Shown: positions 18,060 to 26,306, counted from the first letter of the stretch. The stretch: 64,000 nt of DNA from DATLGB01 sp964242305 (GCA_964242305.1 CAXTBB010000007.1:1-64000); one strand, 5' to 3'. The notes: a model not told the origin generated them from the sequence alone. Program-made: numbers and translations.

Positions 18060-18512
18060 ATGAAGACCCTTCCGGATCGTTGGCCCCTCGTCCTCGGGGC
18101 CGCTGCCCTTCTCGGCACCGGCGCCGCCGGAGAAGCACTGATCGGCGGCGAGGGCACTGCCCACGCCGCGTCGAAGGCCGCCGCCGCCAAGGCCAAGGAC
18201 TGCCAGGGATGGGGCGGCCACGGCTGGGGCGGCTGGCACGGCCCCGGCACCGCGGGCACCAGCGCCGACGCCCAGAAGTGGCTCGCGCTGTTCACGAAGG
18301 TGCGCAAGGCGGTCGCGGCCGCCGACGACACCGGCGCAGCCCGCCGCGCGGCGGCCAAGCCGATCCTCGACGATGCGGTCACGGACGGGCTCATCACCCA
18401 GGCCATGGAGGACTCGATCCTCGATCGCATCGAGAACGGCGCGTCCTTCGGGCCCGGATTCGGGCCCGGATTCGGACCCGGATTTGGGCCGGGGCACGGC
18501 TTCCGCCCGTGA
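18060..18512 (+). CDS. Small secreted protein with C-terminal FGPG repeats
   Basis: 150 residues starting MKTLPDRWPLVLGAAALLG, an N-terminal signal peptide probably cleaved after AHA. The mature part opens with a Gly/Trp/His-rich stretch (WGGHGWGGWHGPG), then an alpha-helical section (residues about 75-125, including ITQAMEDSILDRIE) and finally four exact FGPG repeats. I do not recognise a family. It is divergent from the two-component system and overlaps the next gene by GTGA. The His/Trp-rich segment might bind metal; this is speculation. Confidence 0.75.
   Translation: MKTLPDRWPLVLGAAALLGTGAAGEALIGGEGTAHAASKAAAAKAKDCQGWGGHGWGGWHGPGTAGTSADAQKWLALFTKVRKAVAAADDTGAARRAAAKPILDDAVTDGLITQAMEDSILDRIENGASFGPGFGPGFGPGFGPGHGFRP
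18447..18494 (+). repeat. Four 12-bp tandem repeats encoding FGPG
   Basis: Four in-frame units of the 12-mer TTCGGGCCCGGA; the third and fourth units carry a few substitutions, mostly silent. They encode FGPG x4 at the C-terminus of the secreted protein. Copy-number variation between strains would change only tail length. Confidence 0.9.
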
Positions 18513-18970
18513 CGAGCGTCAGCCAGCGGTGGCTGTTCAAGACAAAGCTCTTCGCCGGGCTGGTCGCGGCGGGATCGCTCGCACTCGCCGGCACTGGCAG
18601 CGCAGAGAGCCGTCACCAACAGACCCTGAGGTTCGACTCCATCCCCAAGTCCGCGAAGGCGTGGGGCCATCACACCCTCGTCACGTCCGGAATCGACAAG
18701 ACGGCCGCGAAGGTGATCGGCACCAATTCGACCTCGCTCGTCTACCACGCTTCCTCCAAGACCGTGACCGGCGACGTCTCGATGGCGTTCGAATCCGGTG
18801 CGGTTTACGCGCACATCACGGCGACCGAGAGCGGTGCTGTCAGCGGCACGATCACCGGGGGGACCCGCGGCTACAGAGGGGTCACGGGCACCATGACCGC
18901 AACCGGCTTGATTCCGGCCACCGCGGACGCGAAGACGACGCACTTCACGCTCAAGCTGACGTTGCCGTGA
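18509..18970 (+). CDS. Secreted dirigent/allene-oxide-cyclase-barrel-like protein
   Basis: 153 residues, GTG overlapping the upstream stop. The signal peptide (LFAGLVAAGSLALAGTGSAES) is followed by a beta-rich domain with Gly/Thr-rich strands such as SGTITGGTRGYRGVTGTMT, the pattern seen in actinobacterial proteins of the allene oxide cyclase/dirigent barrel superfamily. Catalytic activity is not predictable. Probably co-transcribed with the FGPG-repeat protein and possibly under the neighbouring two-component system. Confidence 0.65.
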   Translation: MTSVSQRWLFKTKLFAGLVAAGSLALAGTGSAESRHQQTLRFDSIPKSAKAWGHHTLVTSGIDKTAAKVIGTNSTSLVYHASSKTVTGDVSMAFESGAVYAHITATESGAVSGTITGGTRGYRGVTGTMTATGLIPATADAKTTHFTLKLTLP

Positions 18971-19064
18971 CGGCCGTCCTTTGCGCGAGCGCGATCGCGC
19001 GGGTAGATCGCGGGACCTTCGCGGACCTCGCGCACGAAGGCTTGGACGCCACGACGAGGGGGGA

Positions 19065-19991
19065 TCACCCCGCGGGGACAGCAGCGCATCGATCGGCGGC
19101 GACCGCAGGCTGTGCGGAGCTAGCGACCGACATTCGCAAGGCCGCCCGGTACGGCTTCTGAGGGCTCGCAGTCGGAAACGCATTCCGGCTCAACGCGTCT
19201 GGCGCGGCGGTCAGAGCCTCGAGCATGACGTGCGGCTCGGCAGCGACGCTCCGCACCTGCGCAAAGGGGAAGCCCTCGTGCGCCTCCATCGCGAACCGCC
19301 ACTCGCTCGTCGCGACCGTCAGCCGTCGCTCCTTCACGAACGCGATGACCTCATGCAGCCGGTCGATGCCGGGGCTCGAAGCGCTCTTGGAGTGCGCCTC
19401 TGTCCGACCCGTTGGCAACAGCCGCTCGTCTGTCGCGAGGCGCCGGCGGTCGGGCAGCACGATCGTCGGGCCGCCAGGCCGCTCGGCTCGCAGGTAGATC
19501 CGGTATCCGAAGCAGACCGGGACGCGTTGGTCGCTGGTTGCCTCGACCTCGGTGATGATCTGCATGCTGGCTCCGGTCAGCTCGACACGCAGCCGGAGCA
19601 GATGCGGGAAGGGGAACAGCTCGAGCTGTTCGCTGCGGTCGAACCGAAGCGTTGCCTCGAGCCATGCAGTCCCGGCCGCCGCGCCGTAATCGTCCAGCCT
19701 CCACGCGGCACCGCACGAGTGCACGCCGTTCACCGGGAGGCCGAAGCGGTCGGTGTGCAGCAGCCGTGAGACCGGCAAGCGGACGGATGTGCCACACGCG
19801 GTGTAGCGCCAGTTCGCGAGCCGGTTGGCCCACGGGTGCATTGGCGACATGCCCATCGTGATGCCACAACTGGCGTAGGCAGCCAGGCCGTAGCGCTCGC
19901 TCAGCAGCTCGGCGCCCTTGTAGCGCAATGAGCAGCACGTCATCGCGATCTCTGGAATGAAGGTCGCCTCGAGACCGTCGGACGAGCCCAT
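19065..19991 (-). CDS. Aldose 1-epimerase-like protein
   Basis: About 308 residues with the beta-sandwich galactose-mutarotase pattern: LEATFIPEIAMTCCSLRYKGAELL at the start, MGMSPMHPWANRLANWRY in place of the usual HG.xNR motif, and HVMLEALTAAPDAL at the end. The family interconverts sugar anomers, but many members have unknown substrates. The start at ATG 19991 is uncertain: the frame is open to 20213 and family alignment would allow about 15 more residues. The last 18 residues after PYRAALRMSV look like an extension. Confidence 0.75.
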   Translation of the reverse strand: MGSSDGLEATFIPEIAMTCCSLRYKGAELLSERYGLAAYASCGITMGMSPMHPWANRLANWRYTACGTSVRLPVSRLLHTDRFGLPVNGVHSCGAAWRLDDYGAAAGTAWLEATLRFDRSEQLELFPFPHLLRLRVELTGASMQIITEVEATSDQRVPVCFGYRIYLRAERPGGPTIVLPDRRRLATDERLLPTGRTEAHSKSASSPGIDRLHEVIAFVKERRLTVATSEWRFAMEAHEGFPFAQVRSVAAEPHVMLEALTAAPDALSRNAFPTASPQKPYRAALRMSVASSAQPAVAADRCAAVPAG

Positions 19992-20127
19992 CCGCACGGC
20001 ACCGACGCCGCCCGGCGCACGCTCGGTGACGACGCGTGGGTGGTCTGCTTCTGGGCCTATCGGCAGCGCGTCGCTGGGGGAGACGGTGCGCTCGGGCAGG
20101 ACGAGGAGAGACGTGATGGCTCCCGCG

Positions 20128-20460
20128 TCAGTCGAGTTCGTCGAGCGCGCGGTGGACCTGCCGCCAGAGCTCGTCGTTCGGACTCGCGAGATGAAGCGGC
20201 CCTTGCTTGTCATGCAGGAGCTGAAGTGCCAGCGCGACTCCGCGCGGACGCACCCGGCGGGGATCGCGCAACCGGTCGGTGAGGCGCTGGATATCGCGGC
20301 GCGCGACCTCGAGCTCCTCGAGACAGATGTGGGACAGGGCGCCCTTCCGCGGGCGACGGGCGCCGATCAAGATGCTGTCGAAGGCGTTCGCGAGCCGCTC
20401 GCACTGGTGCGGCCGCGTGATCTGCCACGCGCGTGCGCTGAGCTCTTGGTCGGTGGTCAC
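20128..20460 (-). CDS. Small unknown protein, paralogue of the gene after kdpB
   Basis: 110 residues from a GTG at 20460 preceded by GAGGG; the frame is open to 20712 but that part carries a proposed KdpE operator and a hairpin, so the shorter start is preferred. The C-terminal half (LTDRLRDPRRVRPRGVALALQ, then LL and GPL) is clearly similar to the 135-residue protein at 30844-31251 (LAERLRQPRPVRSEGLAMVK, LL, GPL), and both end in a leucine-rich ALxxLD segment. No membrane segment. Family function is unknown; both copies sit in the potassium island, and this one has its own operator array, suggesting a role in potassium response. Confidence 0.7.
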   Translation of the reverse strand: MTTDQELSARAWQITRPHQCERLANAFDSILIGARRPRKGALSHICLEELEVARRDIQRLTDRLRDPRRVRPRGVALALQLLHDKQGPLHLASPNDELWRQVHRALDELD

Positions 20461-20524
20461 ATCGGCGCCCTCGGCGATCCGCACGTCCAAGACCTTGTGG
20501 TGGAGGACTGCGAGCGCCCGGGCG

Positions 20525-20560
20525 CCCTTCGGCGGCCGGCACCCGGAGGACGCCGAAGGG
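20525..20560 (-). other. Perfect 10-bp inverted repeat in the leader of the small gene
   Basis: CCCTTCGGCG at 20525-20534 pairs perfectly with CGCCGAAGGG at 20551-20560 over a 16-nt loop. It lies between the proposed operator array and the GTG at 20460, so it would fold in the 5' leader of the minus-strand transcript. There is no T-run, so it is not an obvious terminator. It may be a leader structure or chance in GC-rich DNA. Confidence 0.4.
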
Positions 20561-20643
20561 GTATGGAGGTACGGCGCGGCGAACAACGTTCGAAACACCT
20601 CGTATCGAGTCGAATGCAGGAGTAACACCCTGCGTCCGCCGGC

Positions 20644-20691
20644 ATCAAGAAGGTGTGCAGATCCGCGCGTGTGGAGAAAAGATTTTGTAAA
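20644..20691 (-). promoter_or_regulatory. Proposed KdpE operator array (minus strand)
   Basis: Read on the minus strand from 20691: TTTAC at offset 0, TTTTC at 11, TGCAC at 32 and TTGAT at 43. The same offsets occur before kdpA1 (24351) and before kdpF (26155), and the spacer after the first half-site keeps the AAAATC pattern. Tandem half-sites one helical turn apart are typical of OmpR-family regulators such as KdpE. It points towards the small gene at 20460. The 356 bases between that gene and the DUF2254 gene hold only this array, the hairpin and a possible -10 (TAGAAT, 20769) for the plus-strand gene. Confidence 0.55.
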
Positions 20692-20816
20692 GGCGCCCGA
20701 TCGCTGAGGCAATGGCCCAGCGGGCTCCCGACCTGCGTGTCGCGCTCGCCTGATCGGGGGCGCTCGCCTAGAATCGAGCCCGGTGAGCCGGGAAGCCTGG
20801 TCGGCGCCACTTCGCC

Positions 20817-22196
20817 ATGCCCTCTTCCAGGTTGCCCAGGTATCTCGCCCTCAGCGGCACGCTCGGTGCCGAATGGCGTCGTGAAGCCCTGCGGACGAAC
20901 CTCTGGTTCGTGCCGGCGATCGAGGTTGTCGGTGCGGTCGTCCTGTTCGTTGCGACGCACGTGATCGACCGCGCGGTCTACCGCGGCGACATCGTGCTTC
21001 CCCCGTGGGTCATCAGCGGGCAGGCCGACGCGGCCCGCCAGATCCTCACAACTCTTGCCGCCGCGGTGATCACTGTCGTCGGCCTGGTTTTCTCGATCAT
21101 GATCGTGACCCTCACACTTGCTTCGACGCAGTTCGGGCCCCGGATGCTGCGGAACTTCATCCGTGACCGCGGGACCCAACTGACCCTCGGGACGTTCGTC
21201 GCCACGTTCGTCTACGCGATTCTGGCGCTGGCGTCGATTAGTCCCGGACCGCACGGCGACTTCGTTCCCCATGTCTCGATCACCGTGACGCTTGGGCTCG
21301 TCGTGGTCGATCTTGGCGTGCTCATCTATTTCATTCACAACATCGCGACCTCGATCCAGCTTCCCCACGTGATCGCCGGCATCGCCGGAGACCTAGCGAA
21401 AGCCATCGAGGCCGAGGGCAGCGAGCGCGGCGCGAGCCCCACAGCCCGGAGGGGGCAGTCTCTCTCCGAGATCGCGAGGCGCACGGAAGAGGATGGGGGC
21501 ATCGTCTCCGCCCCGGCCAGCGGCTATCTGCAATTCATCCGTCACGACACGCTTGTCCGCATCGCAACCTCAGCCGGCGCCGTGGTTCGCCTGCATCACC
21601 GGCCTGGGCACTTCATCGTCCGCGGGCACGCGATGGCAACCGTCTGGCCGGCACGGTCGGCGCCCGAGGTAGAGCTGGGGCTGAAGCGGACTCACGTCGC
21701 CGGTCCCAGCCGGACTCCCAGCCAGGACGTGGCCTTCGGCGTGGACCAGCTCGTCGAGATCGCGATCCGCGCGCTGTCGCCCGCGGTCAACGACACGTTC
21801 ACCGCGCTGACCTGTATCGATTGGCTCAGCGAGAGTCTGTGCCGGATCCCGAGCGATTGGGAACCGCTTCGCCGGCACCGAGACCCGCACGGCTTCGTGC
21901 GGGTCGTGACGGTCCATGTCGCTTACGACAGGCTGGTGGCGCGCGCCTTCGAGAAGATCCGGCAAGCCGGGCGCGGCATGCCGGCCGTGATGATTCGCCA
22001 ACTCGACGCCCTCACGGTCATCATGGAGCACGCGACGACCAACGAACGACGCGAGGTGCTCCTCCGGCAAGCGGACATGATCAGGGGAGCCGCGGTCGAG
22101 TCGGTTCCCGAAGCGCACGATCGCGCCGCAGTCGATCAAGCGTACGATCTGCTCGTAGCCGCTCAGGTTCGCGCGTCCGGTTCGGAGTTAGGCTGA
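20817..22196 (+). CDS. DUF2254 predicted membrane protein
   Basis: 459 residues. Four membrane helices in the first 180 residues (FVPAIEVVGAVVLFVATHVI, ITVVGLVFSIMIVTLTLAST, TFVATFVYAILALAS, LGLVVVDLGVLIYFIHNIA) are followed by a soluble region. The motifs SIMIVTLTLASTQFGPRML and ISPAVNDTFTA-like (LSPAVNDTFTALTCIDWL) identify the DUF2254 family, whose function is not established. It lies directly before the KdpD/KdpE-type genes, with 5 nt to the kinase, so it may belong to that operon and take part in ion homeostasis. Confidence 0.88.
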   Translation: MPSSRLPRYLALSGTLGAEWRREALRTNLWFVPAIEVVGAVVLFVATHVIDRAVYRGDIVLPPWVISGQADAARQILTTLAAAVITVVGLVFSIMIVTLTLASTQFGPRMLRNFIRDRGTQLTLGTFVATFVYAILALASISPGPHGDFVPHVSITVTLGLVVVDLGVLIYFIHNIATSIQLPHVIAGIAGDLAKAIEAEGSERGASPTARRGQSLSEIARRTEEDGGIVSAPASGYLQFIRHDTLVRIATSAGAVVRLHHRPGHFIVRGHAMATVWPARSAPEVELGLKRTHVAGPSRTPSQDVAFGVDQLVEIAIRALSPAVNDTFTALTCIDWLSESLCRIPSDWEPLRRHRDPHGFVRVVTVHVAYDRLVARAFEKIRQAGRGMPAVMIRQLDALTVIMEHATTNERREVLLRQADMIRGAAVESVPEAHDRAAVDQAYDLLVAAQVRASGSELG

Positions 22197-22201
22197 CCGT
22201 C

Positions 22202-23641
22202 GTGCCGCGGCGCCTTGATCCGATCCTGCTTCGCCGCCGTCGACCGCGCCTGCTCCTGGGCGTCGGGATCGCCCTGGGGAGCATCGGTATCGCCACCGGG
22301 GCGATCTTCGCACTCAAGTCCGTCGCGCCGGTGCTCTCGCTGAGCGTGGTGTATCTGGTCGCTGTCCTGGTCGTGTCGACGTACTGGGGGGCGGGCCTGG
22401 GTGTGGCCACCTCCATAGCCAGCGCCCTGGCGTTCAACTTCTTCTTCCTGGAGCCGGTAGGGCGCTTCACGATCGCCGACAGCCGGAACTGGGTGGCGCT
22501 GCTGGCGTTCCTCGTGGTCGCGCTCGTGACGAGCCGGATGGCGGAGACGGCACGCGCGAGAGCGGTCGAAGCCGAAGAGCGCCGGCGGGAGGCCGACCTG
22601 GCCGCGGAGATGGCGCACATCCTCCTCGGAGGCCCGGGACTGTCGGAGTCGCTACCGCTCACCTCGCGGCGCCTGGCTGAAGTGCTGTCGGCTTCGTCGA
22701 TCTCCATCGAGCTCTCCGATCTCCCTGACGACAGCAGGCGTTCGCTGGTTCCCCTGACGTCTGCAGGCGAGCAGATCGGGACGCTCGTCCTTCCCTTCGA
22801 CCTAGCGGCGGGCCAGCAAGCGCGCGTCCGGGAGCGCGTGGTGCCCGCACTGGAGTCGCTGCTCGCTGCAGCCCTCGCCAGCGAGCGCCTCCAGGCCGAG
22901 GTCGTCGAGACGGCGTCCCTCCGTCGCAGCGACGAGATGAAGACCGCCCTCCTGCGGTCGGTGTCCCACGATCTGCGCACACCGGTGACGACGGTCCTGG
23001 CCGGGATACGCGCGTTGCGGTCGACGTCGGTCAGCGACCCGGACCGCGAGCAGGTGGAAGCCGACATCGCAGAGGCGGCGACGCGTCTGTCGCTCCTCAT
23101 CGACAAGCTGCTTGACCTCGCACGGCTGCAGGCCGGGAATGCCGAGCCGCGGCAGACCTGGTGCTCCATCGAGGAGGTGGTCCGCGATGCGGCGGACCAG
23201 ATCGACCCGGAGGGAAATCGGCTCCGATTCTCGATCGCAGCGGATCTGCCGCTCGTGCGTGCGGATGCGGTCCAGCTGGAGCGGGCGTTCGCAAACCTTC
23301 TCGAGAATGCGATGCGCTACGGGGGCGGCCGGCCCGTGTCGGTGCGCGCACGAACCCGCGACGAGCGCGTCATAGTGCGCATCGTCGATCAGGGCCCCGG
23401 AATCTCGCGCCACGATCAGGAGCGCATCTTCGCTCCGTTCTATCGGGCCGAGACTGCGGCGCGAACTGCCAGCGGGTCTGGCCTGGGGCTGGCGATCGCC
23501 AAGGGATTCGTCGAGGCCAACGAGGGCCGCATCCGGGTTGATTCGATCCCGGGGCAAGGCGCGGCCTTCGTCATCGAGTTCCCGGTGAAGCCGGTCGACG
23601 ACACGGCAGCGATCCCAACGGGCGATGCCGCGATCGCGTGA
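22202..23641 (+). CDS. KdpD-type sensor kinase half (DUF4118 + histidine kinase)
   Basis: About 479 residues from GTG 22202. Four closely spaced membrane helices at the N-terminus (residues about 12-115) form the DUF4118 domain of KdpD with FNFFFLEPVGRFTIAD. A degenerate GAF-like linker follows, then the phospho-acceptor motif LLRSVSHDLRTPVTTVLAG and an ATPase domain (NLLENAMRYGG, DQGPGI, GSGLGLAIAKGFVE). The cytoplasmic KdpD sensor and USP domains that normally precede DUF4118 are missing and are encoded separately at 31229. The start overlaps nothing; the stop overlaps the regulator by GTGA. Confidence 0.9.
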   Translation: MPRRLDPILLRRRRPRLLLGVGIALGSIGIATGAIFALKSVAPVLSLSVVYLVAVLVVSTYWGAGLGVATSIASALAFNFFFLEPVGRFTIADSRNWVALLAFLVVALVTSRMAETARARAVEAEERRREADLAAEMAHILLGGPGLSESLPLTSRRLAEVLSASSISIELSDLPDDSRRSLVPLTSAGEQIGTLVLPFDLAAGQQARVRERVVPALESLLAAALASERLQAEVVETASLRRSDEMKTALLRSVSHDLRTPVTTVLAGIRALRSTSVSDPDREQVEADIAEAATRLSLLIDKLLDLARLQAGNAEPRQTWCSIEEVVRDAADQIDPEGNRLRFSIAADLPLVRADAVQLERAFANLLENAMRYGGGRPVSVRARTRDERVIVRIVDQGPGISRHDQERIFAPFYRAETAARTASGSGLGLAIAKGFVEANEGRIRVDSIPGQGAAFVIEFPVKPVDDTAAIPTGDAAIA

Positions 23642-24321
23642 GCTCGCCCACCCGCGTACTGGTCTGCGACGACGACCCGCAAATCCTGCGGGCTCTCCGC
23701 GTCGTGCTGCGCGACGCTGGTTACGAGGTCATCCCGGCTGAAACCGGCGAGGAGGCGCTGGATCGGGCGGCCGTGCAGCCTCCCGGAGCCGCGATCGTGG
23801 ATCTGATGCTTCCCGGCATCGACGGCGTCGAGGTCTGTCGACGGCTGCGCGAGTGGAGCGACATGCCGGTCATCGTGCTCTCAGCGGTCCACGAAGGAAC
23901 GGAGAAGGTGCGCGCGCTGAGGATGGGTGCCGACGACTACGTCACGAAGCCCTTTGAACCCGCCGAGCTGGTCGCGCGCCTGGAGGCGGCGCTGCGGCGG
24001 GCCAACCGCCTGCCGGACGATCCGGTGCTGCAGGCCGGCGACCTGGCCCTGGATCTTTCGGCTCACCGTGTGACCCTCAGGGAGACCGAGGTCCGCCTTA
24101 CGCCGATCGAGTTCTCGCTGCTGCGGATCCTCATGCTCAACCGGGGGCGCCTGCTGACTCACCACGCGTTGCTTGTCGAGGTCTGGGGACCGGAGTACGC
24201 GGACGCGACCAGCGTCCTGCGCACCCACATCGCAAATCTGCGCGGCAAGATCGAGGGGCCGGACCGGACCCGGCGCTTGATCCGCACGGACTCAGGAATC
24301 GGCTACCGGTTCACCGGTTGA
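23638..24321 (+). CDS. kdpE: KdpE response regulator
   Basis: 227 residues, OmpR family. Receiver domain with CDDDPQILRAL, phospho-acceptor Asp in AIVDLMLPGIDGVEV and MGADDYVTKPFEPAELVARL; C-terminal winged helix ending IRTDSGIGYRF. Position beside the kinase half and ahead of kdp structural genes makes KdpE the natural assignment. It likely activates the kdp promoters carrying the 0/11/32/43 half-site arrays found in this island. Confidence 0.9.
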   Translation: MSSPTRVLVCDDDPQILRALRVVLRDAGYEVIPAETGEEALDRAAVQPPGAAIVDLMLPGIDGVEVCRRLREWSDMPVIVLSAVHEGTEKVRALRMGADDYVTKPFEPAELVARLEAALRRANRLPDDPVLQAGDLALDLSAHRVTLRETEVRLTPIEFSLLRILMLNRGRLLTHHALLVEVWGPEYADATSVLRTHIANLRGKIEGPDRTRRLIRTDSGIGYRFTG

Positions 24322-24350
24322 CCCGATTCCGCGCGCCAGTGCGCTCGGTC

Positions 24351-24398
24351 TTGACAACATCTTCACGGGGGAGCCCCGATCCTGAACACCATCTTGAC
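24351..24398 (+). promoter_or_regulatory. Proposed KdpE operator array before kdpA1
   Basis: Four half-sites: TTGAC (24351), TTCAC (24362), TGAAC (24383) and TTGAC (24394), at offsets 0, 11, 32 and 43, so all on one face of the helix. The spacing is identical to the array before kdpF. It ends 53 nt before the kdpA1 start codon. KdpE is encoded immediately upstream. Confidence 0.65.
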
Positions 24399-24450
24399 GG
24401 CGCGCGTGTAACCGTGGTGTCGTGCTCATACGTCGCTCTGGCCGTCTCCG

Positions 24451-26142
24451 ATGACGGTGCGCGCCGTGCTGCAGATCGCGCTGTTCATCGTGGTCCTCAC
24501 GGCGCTGGCCGTCCCGCTCGGAGCCTACCTCCAGCGGGTCTTCACCGGACGCCGGATCGTGTTGACGCGGGTCCTGGGACCCGTCGAACGAGGGGCGTAC
24601 CGGTGTCTACGAACCGACCCGGCCGACGATCAGCCGTGGACCGCATACGCGAGGAGCGTGCTGGGCTTCAGCGCCGTCTGCCTGGTGTCGGCCTACGTGC
24701 TGCTGAGGATGCAGTCGGTGTTGCCGCTCAACGCGCGTGGCTTTCACGCGATGCCGTGGGACGTCTCCTTCAACACCGCCGTGTCGTTCGTGACCAACAC
24801 GAGCTGGCAGTTCTATGCGGGCGAGACGAGCCTGTCCTTCTTCTCGCAGATGGCGGTGATCGCCCTGCAGTCGTTCCTGTCGGCAGCGGTAGGCCTTGCG
24901 GTCGGAATCGCGGTAATCCGCGGCTTCGTCAGGCGCGACGGTGGGGCAGGCCTCGGGAACTTCTGGGCGGACCTCGTGCGCGGGCTGTTGTACGTGATCC
25001 TTCCGATCTGCACGCTGGCATCGCTGTTCTTCCTCGCGCAAGGCGTTCCGCAGGGCATCGGGCCCGGTGGCGTCGGCCCGGTGGCGACGTGGGAGCCGAT
25101 CAAGACGCTGGGCTCGGTAGGGGGCGGCTTCTTCAACGTCAACTCGGCGATGCCCTACGAGAATCCCACACCCCTGTCGAGCTTCGCGCAGGCGGTGCTG
25201 ATCGTGCTCGGGCCGGCCGCGCTGCTGTTCACCTTCGGGCGGCTGGCCGGCCATAGGCGGCAGGGCTGGGCGCTGTATGGCGTCACGGTCGTCCTGTTCT
25301 CGGCGGGCGCGCTCGCGCTCGCGGCCGCCGAGCACCGCACGACGCCTGCACAGGCCGCCGCCGGCATCCGCGGGACAGCGAACCTGGAGGGCAAGGAAGT
25401 CCGATTCGGTGCGGCCGGCACCGCGCTGTACGCAGAGGCGACGACGGCCGGATCGAGCGGGGCGGTCAACGGGGCGATGGAATCGTTGACGTCGGGAGGC
25501 GCCGCGGTCGGTCTCGTGAACATGCTCACGGGCGAGACCATCTTCGGCGGGATCGGCACCGGATTGTGCGGGCTGCTGCTGCTCGCGTTGCTGGCCGTCT
25601 TCCTGGCGGGGCTGATGGTGGGGAGGACCCCGGAGTTCCTCGGCAAGCGCATCGAAGCCCGCGACGTGAAGCTGCTCAGCATCGGGACGCTCGTCCCGCC
25701 GATGGTCGTGCTCGTCTTCACCGTGCTGGCCGCGGCGACTGCATACGGGGCGGCGTCGCGCTTCGCGTCCGACACGGGGCAGGCGTTCACGGAACACCTG
25801 TGGGCTTACACGTCCCAGACGATGAACAACGGCTCGGCGTTCGCTGGCTACACCGGCTTCGTCCAGCCGAACGGACCGGGCAACGCCGGCGCTTACGGCA
25901 TCACGTTCGCCAATCTCCTCGGGTCGCTCGCCATGGTGCTCGGACGCTACGTGCCCATCCTCGCGGCGCTGGCGGTGGCCGGCGCCCTCGCTCCCCGCCG
26001 CGTGGCGTCCCCTGGCGCCGGCACACTGCGCACCGACACCGTCACGTTCGGCGCCGTGCTGGCGTTCGTGATCGTCGTCGTCGTCGTGCTGAGCTTCCTG
26101 CCGGCGCTCGCGGTCGGGCCGCTCGCCGGCGAACTGCGCTGA
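24451..26142 (+). CDS. Second KdpA-like potassium channel subunit with altered pore loops
   Basis: 563 residues with the ten-helix KdpA pattern and all four pore loops. Compared with the kdpA at 26397 it differs next to each filter: P1 TNTSWQ (vs TNTNWQ), P2 GSVGGGFFN (vs GTNGGGYFN), P3 TTAGSSGAVNG (vs TTVTSCGAVNA), P4 SQTMNNGSAF (vs SQANNNGSAF). Otherwise the chain is intact and well conserved (GRTPEFLGKRIEARD, TLRTD). No KdpB or KdpC gene is paired with it; the only such genes follow the second kdpA. It could form an alternative pump with the same KdpB/KdpC, a pump with different affinity, or be a redundant copy. It has its own operator array upstream. Confidence 0.9.
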   Translation: MTVRAVLQIALFIVVLTALAVPLGAYLQRVFTGRRIVLTRVLGPVERGAYRCLRTDPADDQPWTAYARSVLGFSAVCLVSAYVLLRMQSVLPLNARGFHAMPWDVSFNTAVSFVTNTSWQFYAGETSLSFFSQMAVIALQSFLSAAVGLAVGIAVIRGFVRRDGGAGLGNFWADLVRGLLYVILPICTLASLFFLAQGVPQGIGPGGVGPVATWEPIKTLGSVGGGFFNVNSAMPYENPTPLSSFAQAVLIVLGPAALLFTFGRLAGHRRQGWALYGVTVVLFSAGALALAAAEHRTTPAQAAAGIRGTANLEGKEVRFGAAGTALYAEATTAGSSGAVNGAMESLTSGGAAVGLVNMLTGETIFGGIGTGLCGLLLLALLAVFLAGLMVGRTPEFLGKRIEARDVKLLSIGTLVPPMVVLVFTVLAAATAYGAASRFASDTGQAFTEHLWAYTSQTMNNGSAFAGYTGFVQPNGPGNAGAYGITFANLLGSLAMVLGRYVPILAALAVAGALAPRRVASPGAGTLRTDTVTFGAVLAFVIVVVVVLSFLPALAVGPLAGELR

Positions 26143-26154
26143 CCCAGCGCCGCC

Positions 26155-26202
26155 TTGACGAAATCTTTGTACCCGCGACGGCGATCTGAATGAATGCTTG
26201 AC
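26155..26202 (+). promoter_or_regulatory. Proposed KdpE operator array before the kdpF operon
   Basis: Half-sites TTGAC (26155), TTTGT (26166), TGAAT (26187) and TTGAC (26198) at offsets 0, 11, 32 and 43. It begins 12 nt after the kdpA1 stop and ends 24 nt before the first downstream start codon, so the second kdp operon can be transcribed independently of kdpA1. Confidence 0.65.
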
Positions 26203-26225
26203 ACGCGCGGGCGCAAGATGGCTGC

Positions 26226-26306
26226 ATGGATGTTCTCGCCATCGCCCTCGCCCTCGGGGTCTTCGCAGTCCTCGCTCTTCTGATCGAAGGGCTTGACCGC
26301 GTATGA
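26226..26306 (+). CDS. 26-residue hydrophobic peptide preceding KdpF
   Basis: Encodes MDVLAIALALGVFAVLALLI plus EGLDRV, a single predicted membrane helix. Its stop overlaps the kdpF start (ATGA), so translation is coupled. It resembles small membrane peptides seen beside kdpF in other actinobacteria, and may be an additional helix of the Kdp complex. No strong ribosome binding site is visible, so expression is not certain. Confidence 0.55.
   Translation: MDVLAIALALGVFAVLALLIEGLDRV

Noticed and set aside
20461..20712. Longer start for the small minus-strand gene
   Set aside because: The extension would translate the operator array and hairpin, and has no similarity to the paralogue at 30844.
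24318..25256. Plus-strand frame starting at the kdpE stop
   Set aside because: Overlaps kdpA1 in a different frame with arginine-rich sequence and no membrane helices.
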